A stretch of 33,028 nt of DNA, taken from contig CAUJJC010000293.1 of the NCBI GenBank assembly GCA_963204975.1, positions 1 to 33,028 of the forward strand, in the 5' to 3' direction. The notes beneath the pieces are model-generated. The model had not been told where the DNA came from. It did no database searches and saw only the letters and a program-made list of their open reading frames with translations. Within the stretch, counting starts at the first letter, position 1, and every line of letters begins with the position of its first letter. The position numbers were made by a program, and so were the translations under genes. This stretch comes from Verrucomicrobiota bacterium. Lineage in GTDB: Bacteria; Verrucomicrobiota; Verrucomicrobiia; Verrucomicrobiales; Verrucomicrobiaceae. Positions 26,753-33,028 of the stretch are shown in pieces.

Positions 26753-27049
26753 ATGAACTCTCGCACAACCTCGGCCTCTACCCTCAGCAAAGCTCAGCGA
26801 ATGCAACAGGGACACAGCAAGCGATGGGCATGTCTGTTTGCTCTCCTCGCCGCGCCGGTGAAGTCGGTGTTTGCGCATCCAGGACATGGTCACGAGCCGA
26901 TCATCGCTCCTTCTCAGCCAGCGCATTGGTTCATCGAGCCGGAGCACTCAATCACATGGATGCTGCTCGGCGTCCTGACCTGGACGGCCTATCGAGTGCT
27001 CCAGCAACGCACGGTTCGCACCGAGCCTGTGATGGAAACCGAGCGCTGA
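26753..27049 (+). CDS. Small His-rich membrane protein between urtB and urtC
   Basis: 98 residues, start at the ATG 26753. It has a basic N-terminus, a hydrophobic signal-like segment ([16 protein letters not shown]) and then [20 protein letters not shown], a cluster of five histidines that would lie just outside the membrane. A second membrane segment ([17 protein letters not shown], about 67-83) follows, then a short charged tail. The AHPGHGH motif resembles the N-terminus of HupE/UreJ nickel-permease proteins, but the rest is far too short. It lies 26 bases after urtB and 4 bases before urtC, so it is part of the operon. A metal-binding or transporter-accessory role is possible; function unknown. 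Confidence 0.75.
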   Translation: MNSRTTSASTLSKAQRMQQGHSKRWACLFALLAAPVKSVFAHPGHGHEPIIAPSQPAHWFIEPEHSITWMLLGVLTWTAYRVLQQRTVRTEPVMETER

Positions 27050-27053
27050 CACC

Positions 27054-28169
27054 ATGGATCTCAAGACTAAGTCTCTTCAATTCGGGAAGGAACACGGCGT
27101 TGCGGTGGCTATAGCGTTGTTTCTTTTGATCGGCATCCCGGTGCTGAGTTCGATCTCGCCCTCGTTCCAGGTGAACATCTGGGGCAAGTATCTCTGCTAC
27201 GCCGCGCTCGCGGTGAGTCTGAACTGGCTGTGGGGTTACACTGGCTTGCTTTGCCTTTGCCAGAGCCTGTTCTTTGCTCTCGGTGGCTACATGATTGGCA
27301 TGCACTTGATGCTTCTGATCGGCAAACTCGGAGCCTATAAGTCCGATCTACCGGACTTCATGGTGTTCCTTGGCTACAAGGAGTTGCCGTCGTTTTGGCA
27401 GCCCTTCTACAGCTTCCTCTTCTCGGGAGGCATGGTCATTCTGCTGCCGGGTCTGGTGGCTTTCATCTTCGGATGGCTCGCCTTCCGTTCGCGCATCAAA
27501 GGCGTTTACTTCTCCATCCTCAGCCAGGCGCTGACGTATGCGGCGACGCTGTTGTTCTTCAAAAACGACATCGTGATGGGCGGTAACAATGGTTTCACCG
27601 ACTTTCGCTTCTTCCTCGGCATGGACATTCGTGCGAAGTCCACGCAGATCATTCTTTATGAAGCCAGCGCGGTATTCCTGGGGCTGTGCATTTTCTTCAT
27701 TTGGTGGATCACACGGACCAAGTTCGGCATGATTCAGCAGGCGGTGCGTGACTCCGAGAATCGAGTGCTCTTCTCCGGCTACGCGACCACGGCCTACAAG
27801 CTCTTCGTCTTCACCGTGAGCGCGATCATGGCTGGCATTGCAGGTGCGTTCTACGTGCCCCAGGTGGGCATCATCAACCCGAGCGAGATGGCAACGTCGA
27901 AGTCGCTCGATGTGGTCGTGTGGGTTGCCGTGGGTGGACGCGGCACGCTCTATGGGCCTGTGCTTGGAGCCATTCTGGTGAACCTTATGAAGAGCTACAC
28001 CACGCGCTACTATCCGGACTATTGGCTGATCATCTCCGGCGCAATCTTCATCTTTGTGGTGCTCTTCATGCCGAATGGTGTGGTCGGTCTGCCGAAGCAA
28101 CTCGGTGGAATGTGGACCAAGTTCAATAAGATGCGCAGCCCCGCTGAACCTCTCACTCAAGCCTCATGA
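27054..28169 (+). CDS. urtC: Urea ABC transporter permease UrtC
   Basis: Second membrane subunit of the urea importer, partner of UrtB. 371 residues with about nine or ten hydrophobic segments. Diagnostic stretches are [41 protein letters not shown], the long [20 protein letters not shown] insert typical of Urt[24 protein letters not shown] and [17 protein letters not shown]. It overlaps urtD by ATGA (28166-28169), so translation is probably coupled. Confidence 0.97.
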   Translation: MDLKTKSLQFGKEHGVAVAIALFLLIGIPVLSSISPSFQVNIWGKYLCYAALAVSLNWLWGYTGLLCLCQSLFFALGGYMIGMHLMLLIGKLGAYKSDLPDFMVFLGYKELPSFWQPFYSFLFSGGMVILLPGLVAFIFGWLAFRSRIKGVYFSILSQALTYAATLLFFKNDIVMGGNNGFTDFRFFLGMDIRAKSTQIILYEASAVFLGLCIFFIWWITRTKFGMIQQAVRDSENRVLFSGYATTAYKLFVFTVSAIMAGIAGAFYVPQVGIINPSEMATSKSLDVVVWVAVGGRGTLYGPVLGAILVNLMKSYTTRYYPDYWLIISGAIFIFVVLFMPNGVVGLPKQLGGMWTKFNKMRSPAEPLTQAS

Positions 28170-28954
28170 GCGAACCGCATGGCATTCTCCTCCAGCTCGA
28201 GTCGGTGACGAAGAGCTTCGATGGATTCAAAGCAATCAACGACCTTACATTCTACCTCGACCACGGTGAGATGCGCGCGGTCATCGGTCCGAATGGTGCA
28301 GGGAAATCAACCTTTATGGACATTGTGACGGGACGCACGCGACCCGATGAAGGCACGGTGAAGTTCTTCCCCACGGGCGACACCAACGAGATCGACCTGA
28401 CCTCCCTGCGCGAGCATGAGATCAATCGGCTTGGCATTGGACGGAAGTTCCAAACGCCTGCGGTCTATGAAAACCTCACGGTTTGGAACAACCTGCTCAT
28501 CTCCTTGAATCGACCGCGCGATCTGTGGAGCACAATCACTTACAAAGTCACCAGCGAGGATCGTGATCGCATTGACGAGATCTTGAAGACGGTCGCGCTC
28601 GACGATCAGCGCAACACACAGGCCGGCTATCTCTCGCATGGTAAGAAGCAGTGGCTGGAGATTGGTATGTTGCTCGCGCAGAATCCAAAGCTGCTCCTTG
28701 TCGATGAGCCCGCAGCCGGCATGAGCGATGCTGAGACGGAGCGCACTGCTGAATTGCTCCTCAGCCTCAAGGGCAAGCACAGCATCGTCGTCATTGAGCA
28801 CGACATGGAGTTCATCCGTCGCCTCGGACAAAAAGTCACCGTGCTCGTGCAGGGCCACGTCATGAAGGAAGGCAGCCTGGATGTGGTGTCCGAGGATGAG
28901 GAAGTCCGCTCCGTGTATCTCGGTCGCAAACGCGAAAAGAAAGTCGCCGCATGA
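28166..28954 (+). CDS. urtD: Urea ABC transporter ATPase UrtD
   Basis: ATP-hydrolysing subunit of the urea importer, LivG-like. 262 residues. Walker [10 protein letters not shown] (41-49), [16 protein letters not shown] (Q-loop region near 91-106), signature [12 protein letters not shown] (156-167), Walker [13 protein letters not shown] (176-187), H-loop EHDMEFI near 211. The LSHGKKQ variant of the ABC signature, in place of LSGGQ, is characteristic of UrtD. It overlaps both neighbours by ATGA. Confidence 0.98.
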   Translation: MSEPHGILLQLESVTKSFDGFKAINDLTFYLDHGEMRAVIGPNGAGKSTFMDIVTGRTRPDEGTVKFFPTGDTNEIDLTSLREHEINRLGIGRKFQTPAVYENLTVWNNLLISLNRPRDLWSTITYKVTSEDRDRIDEILKTVALDDQRNTQAGYLSHGKKQWLEIGMLLAQNPKLLLVDEPAAGMSDAETERTAELLLSLKGKHSIVVIEHDMEFIRRLGQKVTVLVQGHVMKEGSLDVVSEDEEVRSVYLGRKREKKVAA

Positions 28955-29709
28955 GTGCTCTCCTCTCCAATCCCAAGATGGATCCGCTCCCCGGTGCTGA
29001 AAGCCTCAGCACGGTGCTGCGCATCAGCAAACTCGAAGCTCGTTACGGCGAGTCGGTGGTCTTGCGCGATGTGAACCTCGTCGTGCCAGAAGGCAAGCTC
29101 GTCAGTCTCATGGGCCGCAACGGTGTGGGCAAGACCACGACGCTGAAGTGCATCATGGGTATCCTTCAACAGAAGGGTGGCGAGATCATCTTCGGCGGTA
29201 AGTCCTGGCATCGTGAGCCACCCGAAGATCGTGCGCGTGCTGGCATTGGTTACGTGCCTCAGGGGCGCGACATATTCCCGAACATGACCGTTGGCGAGAA
29301 CCTGCAAATCTGTGTCTCGCTGTATGGCAAAAAGGCGAAGGAGCGCATGGACTTCGTGCTCGATCTATTCCCGGTCTTGAAGGAAATGCTCAAGCGCAAA
29401 GGCGGTGTGCTCTCCGGCGGCCAGCAGCAACAGCTCGCGATTGGTCGTGCTCTGCTCGCATGTCCAAAGCTGCTCATCCTCGACGAACCCACCGAAGGCA
29501 TTCAGCCCAGCATCATCGACCTCATCGAAGATGCCCTGGTCCGCTTGAAGAAGGAGATGGGCATCAGCATTCTGCTCGTCGAGCAATACCTCGACCTCGT
29601 CGCAGCCATCAGCGACTACGTTTACATCATGGATCGCGGCACCATCATCGTCGAAGGCGAGCCGAAGATCCTCGCCGATCCGGCGATCACGAAGCACCTC
29701 TCCGTTTGA
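28951..29709 (+). CDS. urtE: Urea ABC transporter ATPase UrtE
   Basis: Second ATPase of the urea importer, LivF-like. 252 residues, with about 20 residues before the first conserved strand, slightly longer than usual. Walker A GRNGVGKTT (55-63), YVPQGRDIFPNMTVGEN (101-117), signature LSGGQQQ (154-160), Walker B LLILDEPTEGIQPSII (174-189), LVEQYLD. DEPTEGIQPSII and the QGRDIFP form are typical UrtE. It is coupled to urtD by ATGA and ends 8 bases before ureA. Confidence 0.98.
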   Translation: MSALLSNPKMDPLPGAESLSTVLRISKLEARYGESVVLRDVNLVVPEGKLVSLMGRNGVGKTTTLKCIMGILQQKGGEIIFGGKSWHREPPEDRARAGIGYVPQGRDIFPNMTVGENLQICVSLYGKKAKERMDFVLDLFPVLKEMLKRKGGVLSGGQQQQLAIGRALLACPKLLILDEPTEGIQPSIIDLIEDALVRLKKEMGISILLVEQYLDLVAAISDYVYIMDRGTIIVEGEPKILADPAITKHLSV

Positions 29710-29717
29710 TTTGATCC

Positions 29718-30020
29718 ATGCACCTCAGTCCTCGCGAACAAGAGAAACTCATGATCGTGGTCGCCGCAGACCTCGCTCGTCGTCGTCAAGCTCGCGGCGT
29801 TAAACTCAACTACCCCGAGTCCGTCGCCATCATCACCTATGAGATTCTGGAGGGTGCCCGCGATGGCAAAACCGTAGCCGACCTCATGACTCTCGGAACC
29901 AAGCTCCTAAAGCGTGCCGACGTGATGGAAGGCGTGCCCGAGATGATTCACGAGGTGCAGGTCGAAGCGACGTTCCCCGATGGAACCAAGCTCGTGACCG
30001 TGCATCAGCCGATTGTGTGA
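29718..30020 (+). CDS. ureA: Urease gamma subunit, without ureB/ureC beside it
   Basis: UreA is the small structural subunit of nickel urease. 100 residues, full length and intact: [83 protein letters not shown] and TVHQPIV all match the family. It is the last gene of the urt operon, 8 bases after urtE, as in many bacteria where ureABC then follow. Here ureB and ureC do not follow: the next base is the stop of an opposite-strand allophanate hydrolase gene (TGA then TCA at 30018-30023). UreA alone has no catalytic centre, so it needs UreBC from elsewhere or is a relic. Confidence 0.96.
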   Translation: MHLSPREQEKLMIVVAADLARRRQARGVKLNYPESVAIITYEILEGARDGKTVADLMTLGTKLLKRADVMEGVPEMIHEVQVEATFPDGTKLVTVHQPIV

Positions 30021-31826
30021 TCAAAGTTGAGCATCCAGCCAAGCGTGCCAACCACCGTAGCTCGTGATGTCGGTTGCAGTCTCGGCGACGATGCCTTCGC
30101 ATATAAAGCCTGTGACTTTGGTGCCGTCGGCGAGTTCGATTTTGCCGAGGCCGAGGGGAGCGCCGATACCTTCGAGGAAGGAGCCGACGGTGGACTGTGG
30201 GACTTCCCAGACTTCCATCTCGATCGCAGCGCCACCTTCGCTCACGCGGATCATGCCGGGGCGATCAGGGATGCGACCGTTGGCGGGGAGATGATAGAAG
30301 CGATAGCACGGGGCGCTGGTGGTGCGTTGGACTAGCTTGGCTTCGCGTTCCCGGAGCTGCCAGTGCAGCGCGAGGCCTTCCATGTGAGCGCCGCACACGG
30401 CGATCTTCATCATCGGCGCTGCGGGCTTTGGTGTGGGTGCGGGTGAAGGTAGATGGACGTCGCTACTGTTGATCTTGGTCTTGCCGATGTTGAGTTGTCG
30501 CGAGGCGTGGAAATGCGCGGCGCAGTCGAGCACGAGGGCATCGCCGCACGCTGGGGCGTAGAACGTGATGCCCCACGGCAAGCCGCTGCGCAGGAAGCCG
30601 GTGGGCACGGCGCAGCCGCAGAGGTCGAGCAGGTTCATGAAGTTGGTGTATCGACCCAAGTTGCTGTTGAGCTGGATCGGATCGGCTTCGACTTCGGCCT
30701 TCGTGTAAATGGTGCCGGTGGTCGGCATGAGCAGCGCATCCATCTGCTGCCAGTTGGCCTCGGCTTCACGCTTGAGATCGGCGAGACGATACTGCGCTTT
30801 GAACGCATCGACGGCGGTGCCTTTGAAACCGCCTTCAATGATCGTGCGCGTGACGGGCAATAGCGCCTCCGGGTTCTCGGTGAGCAGCTTCGCGATGACG
30901 GCGGTGCGCTCGGCGACCCATGGACCTTCATAAAGGAGTCGCGCAGCATCAAGGAAGGCGCTGATGTCCACTTCGACAATCTGCCAGCCCATCGCGGCGA
31001 CGGTTTGCGTGGCGGACTCGAACAGATGCTTCGCATCGTCGTTGCCAAAGAAGTCGAGTTGATCCGAGCGCGGCACCCCGATGCGCGGTGGCCACTTCAT
31101 GTCGCGCCAGAGGCTGCGACGGCGCGCGTAGCCGTCCTTCTCATCGAAGACTGCAGCGAGATTGAAGACGGTGGATGCATCCGCTGAGGTGAGCGCGAAG
31201 ATGGAGACGCAGTCCAAAGACTTGCACGCAGGCACCACGCCGCTGCAACTCAGCACGCCGCGCGTGGGTTTGAGGCCGACGAGGTTGTTGAACGACGCAG
31301 GCACGCGGCCCGAACCTGCCGTGTCAGTGCCGAGTGAGAAACTGCACAAGCCCTTCGCCACCGCGACAGCGGAGCCGCTGCTGCTGCCGCCGGAGATGTA
31401 GTCGGGATTGAACGCATTACCTGGCGCACCATACGGCGACCGCACGCCGACAAGGCCAGTGGCGAACTGATCGAGGTTGGTTTTGCCGACGGGGATCGCG
31501 CCCGCCTTGATCAGGAGATCAACGACGAACGCGCTCTGCTCCGCCTCGTAGCTCCACGCGGGACATGCGGCGGTCGTGGCATAACCCGCGCAGTCAATGT
31601 TGTCTTTGATGGCAAACGGGATGCCGAAGAGTGGCTTCGTGTCGGGCGATTCACCTTCGAGTGTCTTCAGCGACTCGCGCAGTTGCGCTTCGGTCGGGCG
31701 GCTGATCCAGATCGCGGCATCATCGGCGGCGGCGCGCTTACATGCATCGAGGATGACGGCTTCGGGCGTCGTGGTGCCATCGCGATAGGCATTCAGCAGC
31801 GTGGCAATCGAAAGGTCGGGGATCAT
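30021..31826 (-). CDS. atzF: Allophanate hydrolase
   Basis: Hydrolyses allophanate, the product of urea carboxylase, to ammonia and carbon dioxide. 601 residues. Amidase-signature domain: K74 in FAIKDN, the cis-Ser motif GGSSSGS (146-152), and nucleophile S172 in [12 protein letters not shown]. The C-terminal domain (about 470-601, [39 protein letters not shown]) is the one specific to allophanate hydrolases and sets them apart from other amidases. Its ATG overlaps the stop of the urea carboxylase gene by ATGA (31823-31826). The stop abuts the ureA stop on the other strand with no intergenic base and no terminator. Confidence 0.96.
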   Translation of the reverse strand: MIPDLSIATLLNAYRDGTTTPEAVILDACKRAAADDAAIWISRPTEAQLRESLKTLEGESPDTKPLFGIPFAIKDNIDCAGYATTAACPAWSYEAEQSAFVVDLLIKAGAIPVGKTNLDQFATGLVGVRSPYGAPGNAFNPDYISGGSSSGSAVAVAKGLCSFSLGTDTAGSGRVPASFNNLVGLKPTRGVLSCSGVVPACKSLDCVSIFALTSADASTVFNLAAVFDEKDGYARRRSLWRDMKWPPRIGVPRSDQLDFFGNDDAKHLFESATQTVAAMGWQIVEVDISAFLDAARLLYEGPWVAERTAVIAKLLTENPEALLPVTRTIIEGGFKGTAVDAFKAQYRLADLKREAEANWQQMDALLMPTTGTIYTKAEVEADPIQLNSNLGRYTNFMNLLDLCGCAVPTGFLRSGLPWGITFYAPACGDALVLDCAAHFHASRQLNIGKTKINSSDVHLPSPAPTPKPAAPMMKIAVCGAHMEGLALHWQLREREAKLVQRTTSAPCYRFYHLPANGRIPDRPGMIRVSEGGAAIEMEVWEVPQSTVGSFLEGIGAPLGLGKIELADGTKVTGFICEGIVAETATDITSYGGWHAWLDAQL

Positions 31827-33028
31827 GCTTTGACAGTAAGAAGTGTCTGGCCGGGGGTTACGGATTGGCCTTCCTTCACGTGCAACGCAGCCACCGTGCC
31901 AGCCGTCGTGCTCGGCACGTGAATCTCCATTTTCATCGCTTCGACGATGAGCACGGTCTGCCCTTCGATGACCACATCGCCCTCGGAAACCTGGAGCTTC
32001 CAGAGGTTGCCCGTCACCGGACTGAAGATGGCTTCATGCCCGTCCGGGATGACGATCTCGGTGTCGCTTGTTGCAACACTTGCAGCAGAATCGGTGACAT
32101 CGAGACCCGCCACACGCCAACGCTCGCGCTCGGCGGCGAAGGCCTCGCGCTGCATCGTGCGGAAGGAGTCAATGCTCGGCGCTTCGGCTTCGAGGAAGTC
32201 GAGGTAGTCGCTGAGCTTGAAGGTGCTGTGCTCGATCTTCGGTGTGAAGCGTCCGGCGGGGAAATCGCGCCGCAGTTCCATCAACTCTTCGGCACTCACC
32301 AAGTAGAAGCGCACCTGATCGAAGAAGCGCAGGAGCCAGGGCTTGCCCTGCTCAAACACATCCGTCACGCGGTCGCGGTTCCACATCTGAATCGTGCGGC
32401 CGACGAACTGATAACCGCCCGGTCCTTCCATGCCATAGATGCACATGTAGGCACCGCCGATGCCGACGGCGTTCTCCGGCGTCCAGGTGCGCGCGGGGTT
32501 GTATTTGGTAGTGACCAAACGATGCCGAGGATCAAGCGGCGTGGCCACCGGCGCGCCGAGATACACATCACCGAGACCAAGCACGAGGTAGCTCGCGTCG
32601 AACACGATGCGCTGCACCTCAGCGATGCTGTCGAGGCCATTGATGCGGCGGATGAACTCAATGTTGCTCGGGCACCACGGTGCATCGGGCCGCACGGACT
32701 GCATGTATTTGTCGATGGCGAGCTGCGTCTGCGGATCGTCCCATGACAACGGCAGATGCACGATGCGCGAGGGCACTTCCAGATGCTCCACGTCGTTGAG
32801 CGACTCGATCAACTCCGCAATCATTGCCTCCGCGCTCGCAAGTTTCAGATGCTTGCCATCCATGTGAATCTGCAATGAACGAATGCCCGGCGTGAGATCG
32901 ACAATGCCCGGATGCTGCATCGCTTGCAGCTTCAGATACACCGCATGAACCCAGAAGCGCAATGCGATGTCGAGCACCAGCGGACCGAACTCCACGAGCA
33001 AGTAGCGGTCGCTGGCGGGACGGAACAC
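31823..33028 (-). CDS. Urea carboxylase, C-terminal part (cut by window end)
   Basis: Biotin-dependent enzyme that carboxylates urea to allophanate using ATP and bicarbonate. 401 residues are visible and the frame runs past the end of the window; the GTG at the edge is not a credible start. The visible part contains the carboxyltransferase region with a PxpB/KipI-like segment ([72 protein letters not shown]) and a C-terminal biotinyl domain with [11 protein letters not shown]; the biotinylated Lys is 36 residues from the C-terminus. The missing N-terminal part should hold the biotin carboxylase. Arrangement with atzF downstream is that of bacterial urea amidolyase. Confidence 0.95.
   Translation of the reverse strand: MFRPASDRYLLVEFGPLVLDIALRFWVHAVYLKLQAMQHPGIVDLTPGIRSLQIHMDGKHLKLASAEAMIAELIESLNDVEHLEVPSRIVHLPLSWDDPQTQLAIDKYMQSVRPDAPWCPSNIEFIRRINGLDSIAEVQRIVFDASYLVLGLGDVYLGAPVATPLDPRHRLVTTKYNPARTWTPENAVGIGGAYMCIYGMEGPGGYQFVGRTIQMWNRDRVTDVFEQGKPWLLRFFDQVRFYLVSAEELMELRRDFPAGRFTPKIEHSTFKLSDYLDFLEAEAPSIDSFRTMQREAFAAERERWRVAGLDVTDSAASVATSDTEIVIPDGHEAIFSPVTGNLWKLQVSEGDVVIEGQTVLIVEAMKMEIHVPSTTAGTVAALHVKEGQSVTPGQTLLTVKA

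Noticed and set aside
33026..33028. GTG as start of the urea carboxylase fragment
   Set aside because: The frame is open to the window edge and the biotin carboxylase part is missing, so the gene continues outside.

Overview
The window looks like chromosomal DNA of a free-living Gram-negative bacterium, most plausibly Verrucomicrobiota. This rests on gene style (a tandem-fused UvrA, outer-membrane barrel and lipoprotein-type genes, a urt urea-transport operon, weak or absent Shine-Dalgarno sequences, moderately high GC) and not on any marker gene, so the phylum is an inference.

Layout. 1-3558 is the 3' part of a tandem UvrA-type gene that carries an in-frame palindromic repeat insertion. 3575-4328 holds a small SmpA/BamE-like protein and, facing it, a RelE/ParE-like toxin-antitoxin pair. 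4361-8344 has a secreted glycoamylase-like protein divergent from an LtaS/OpgB-type phosphoglycerol transferase. 8425-11990 carries a membrane-anchored trypsin-like protease with a zinc ribbon, a small zinc-ribbon protein, lipA and a putative lipoprotein. 11997-14641 holds serA and a sugar-nucleotidyltransferase, separated by a terminator. 14733-14817 is tRNA-Leu(CAA).

14977-22082 is a minus-strand defence operon, transcribed in the order hsdM-hsdS fusion, AAA/SMC-like ATPase, TOPRIM-like protein, hsdR. The ATPase and TOPRIM-like genes share an ATGA overlap and lie inside the type I restriction-modification operon. They resemble two-gene defence modules of the RloA/RloB, PARIS, AbiL or OLD kind. 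This is the most promising candidate for an undescribed system in the window.

22259-33028 is a urea-nitrogen locus. It has an HTH-only LysR-type fragment, a candidate sigma-54 promoter, an outer-membrane barrel protein, urtA, a strong terminator, urtB, a small His-rich membrane protein, urtC, urtD, urtE and then a lone ureA (urease gamma). ureB and ureC do not follow. The ureA stop codon directly abuts, tail to tail, the stop of an opposite-strand allophanate hydrolase gene coupled to urea carboxylase, which is cut by the window end. Imported urea can therefore be processed by the nickel-free urea amidolyase route, and the single urease subunit looks like the remnant of a replaced urease operon or a partner of ureBC elsewhere.
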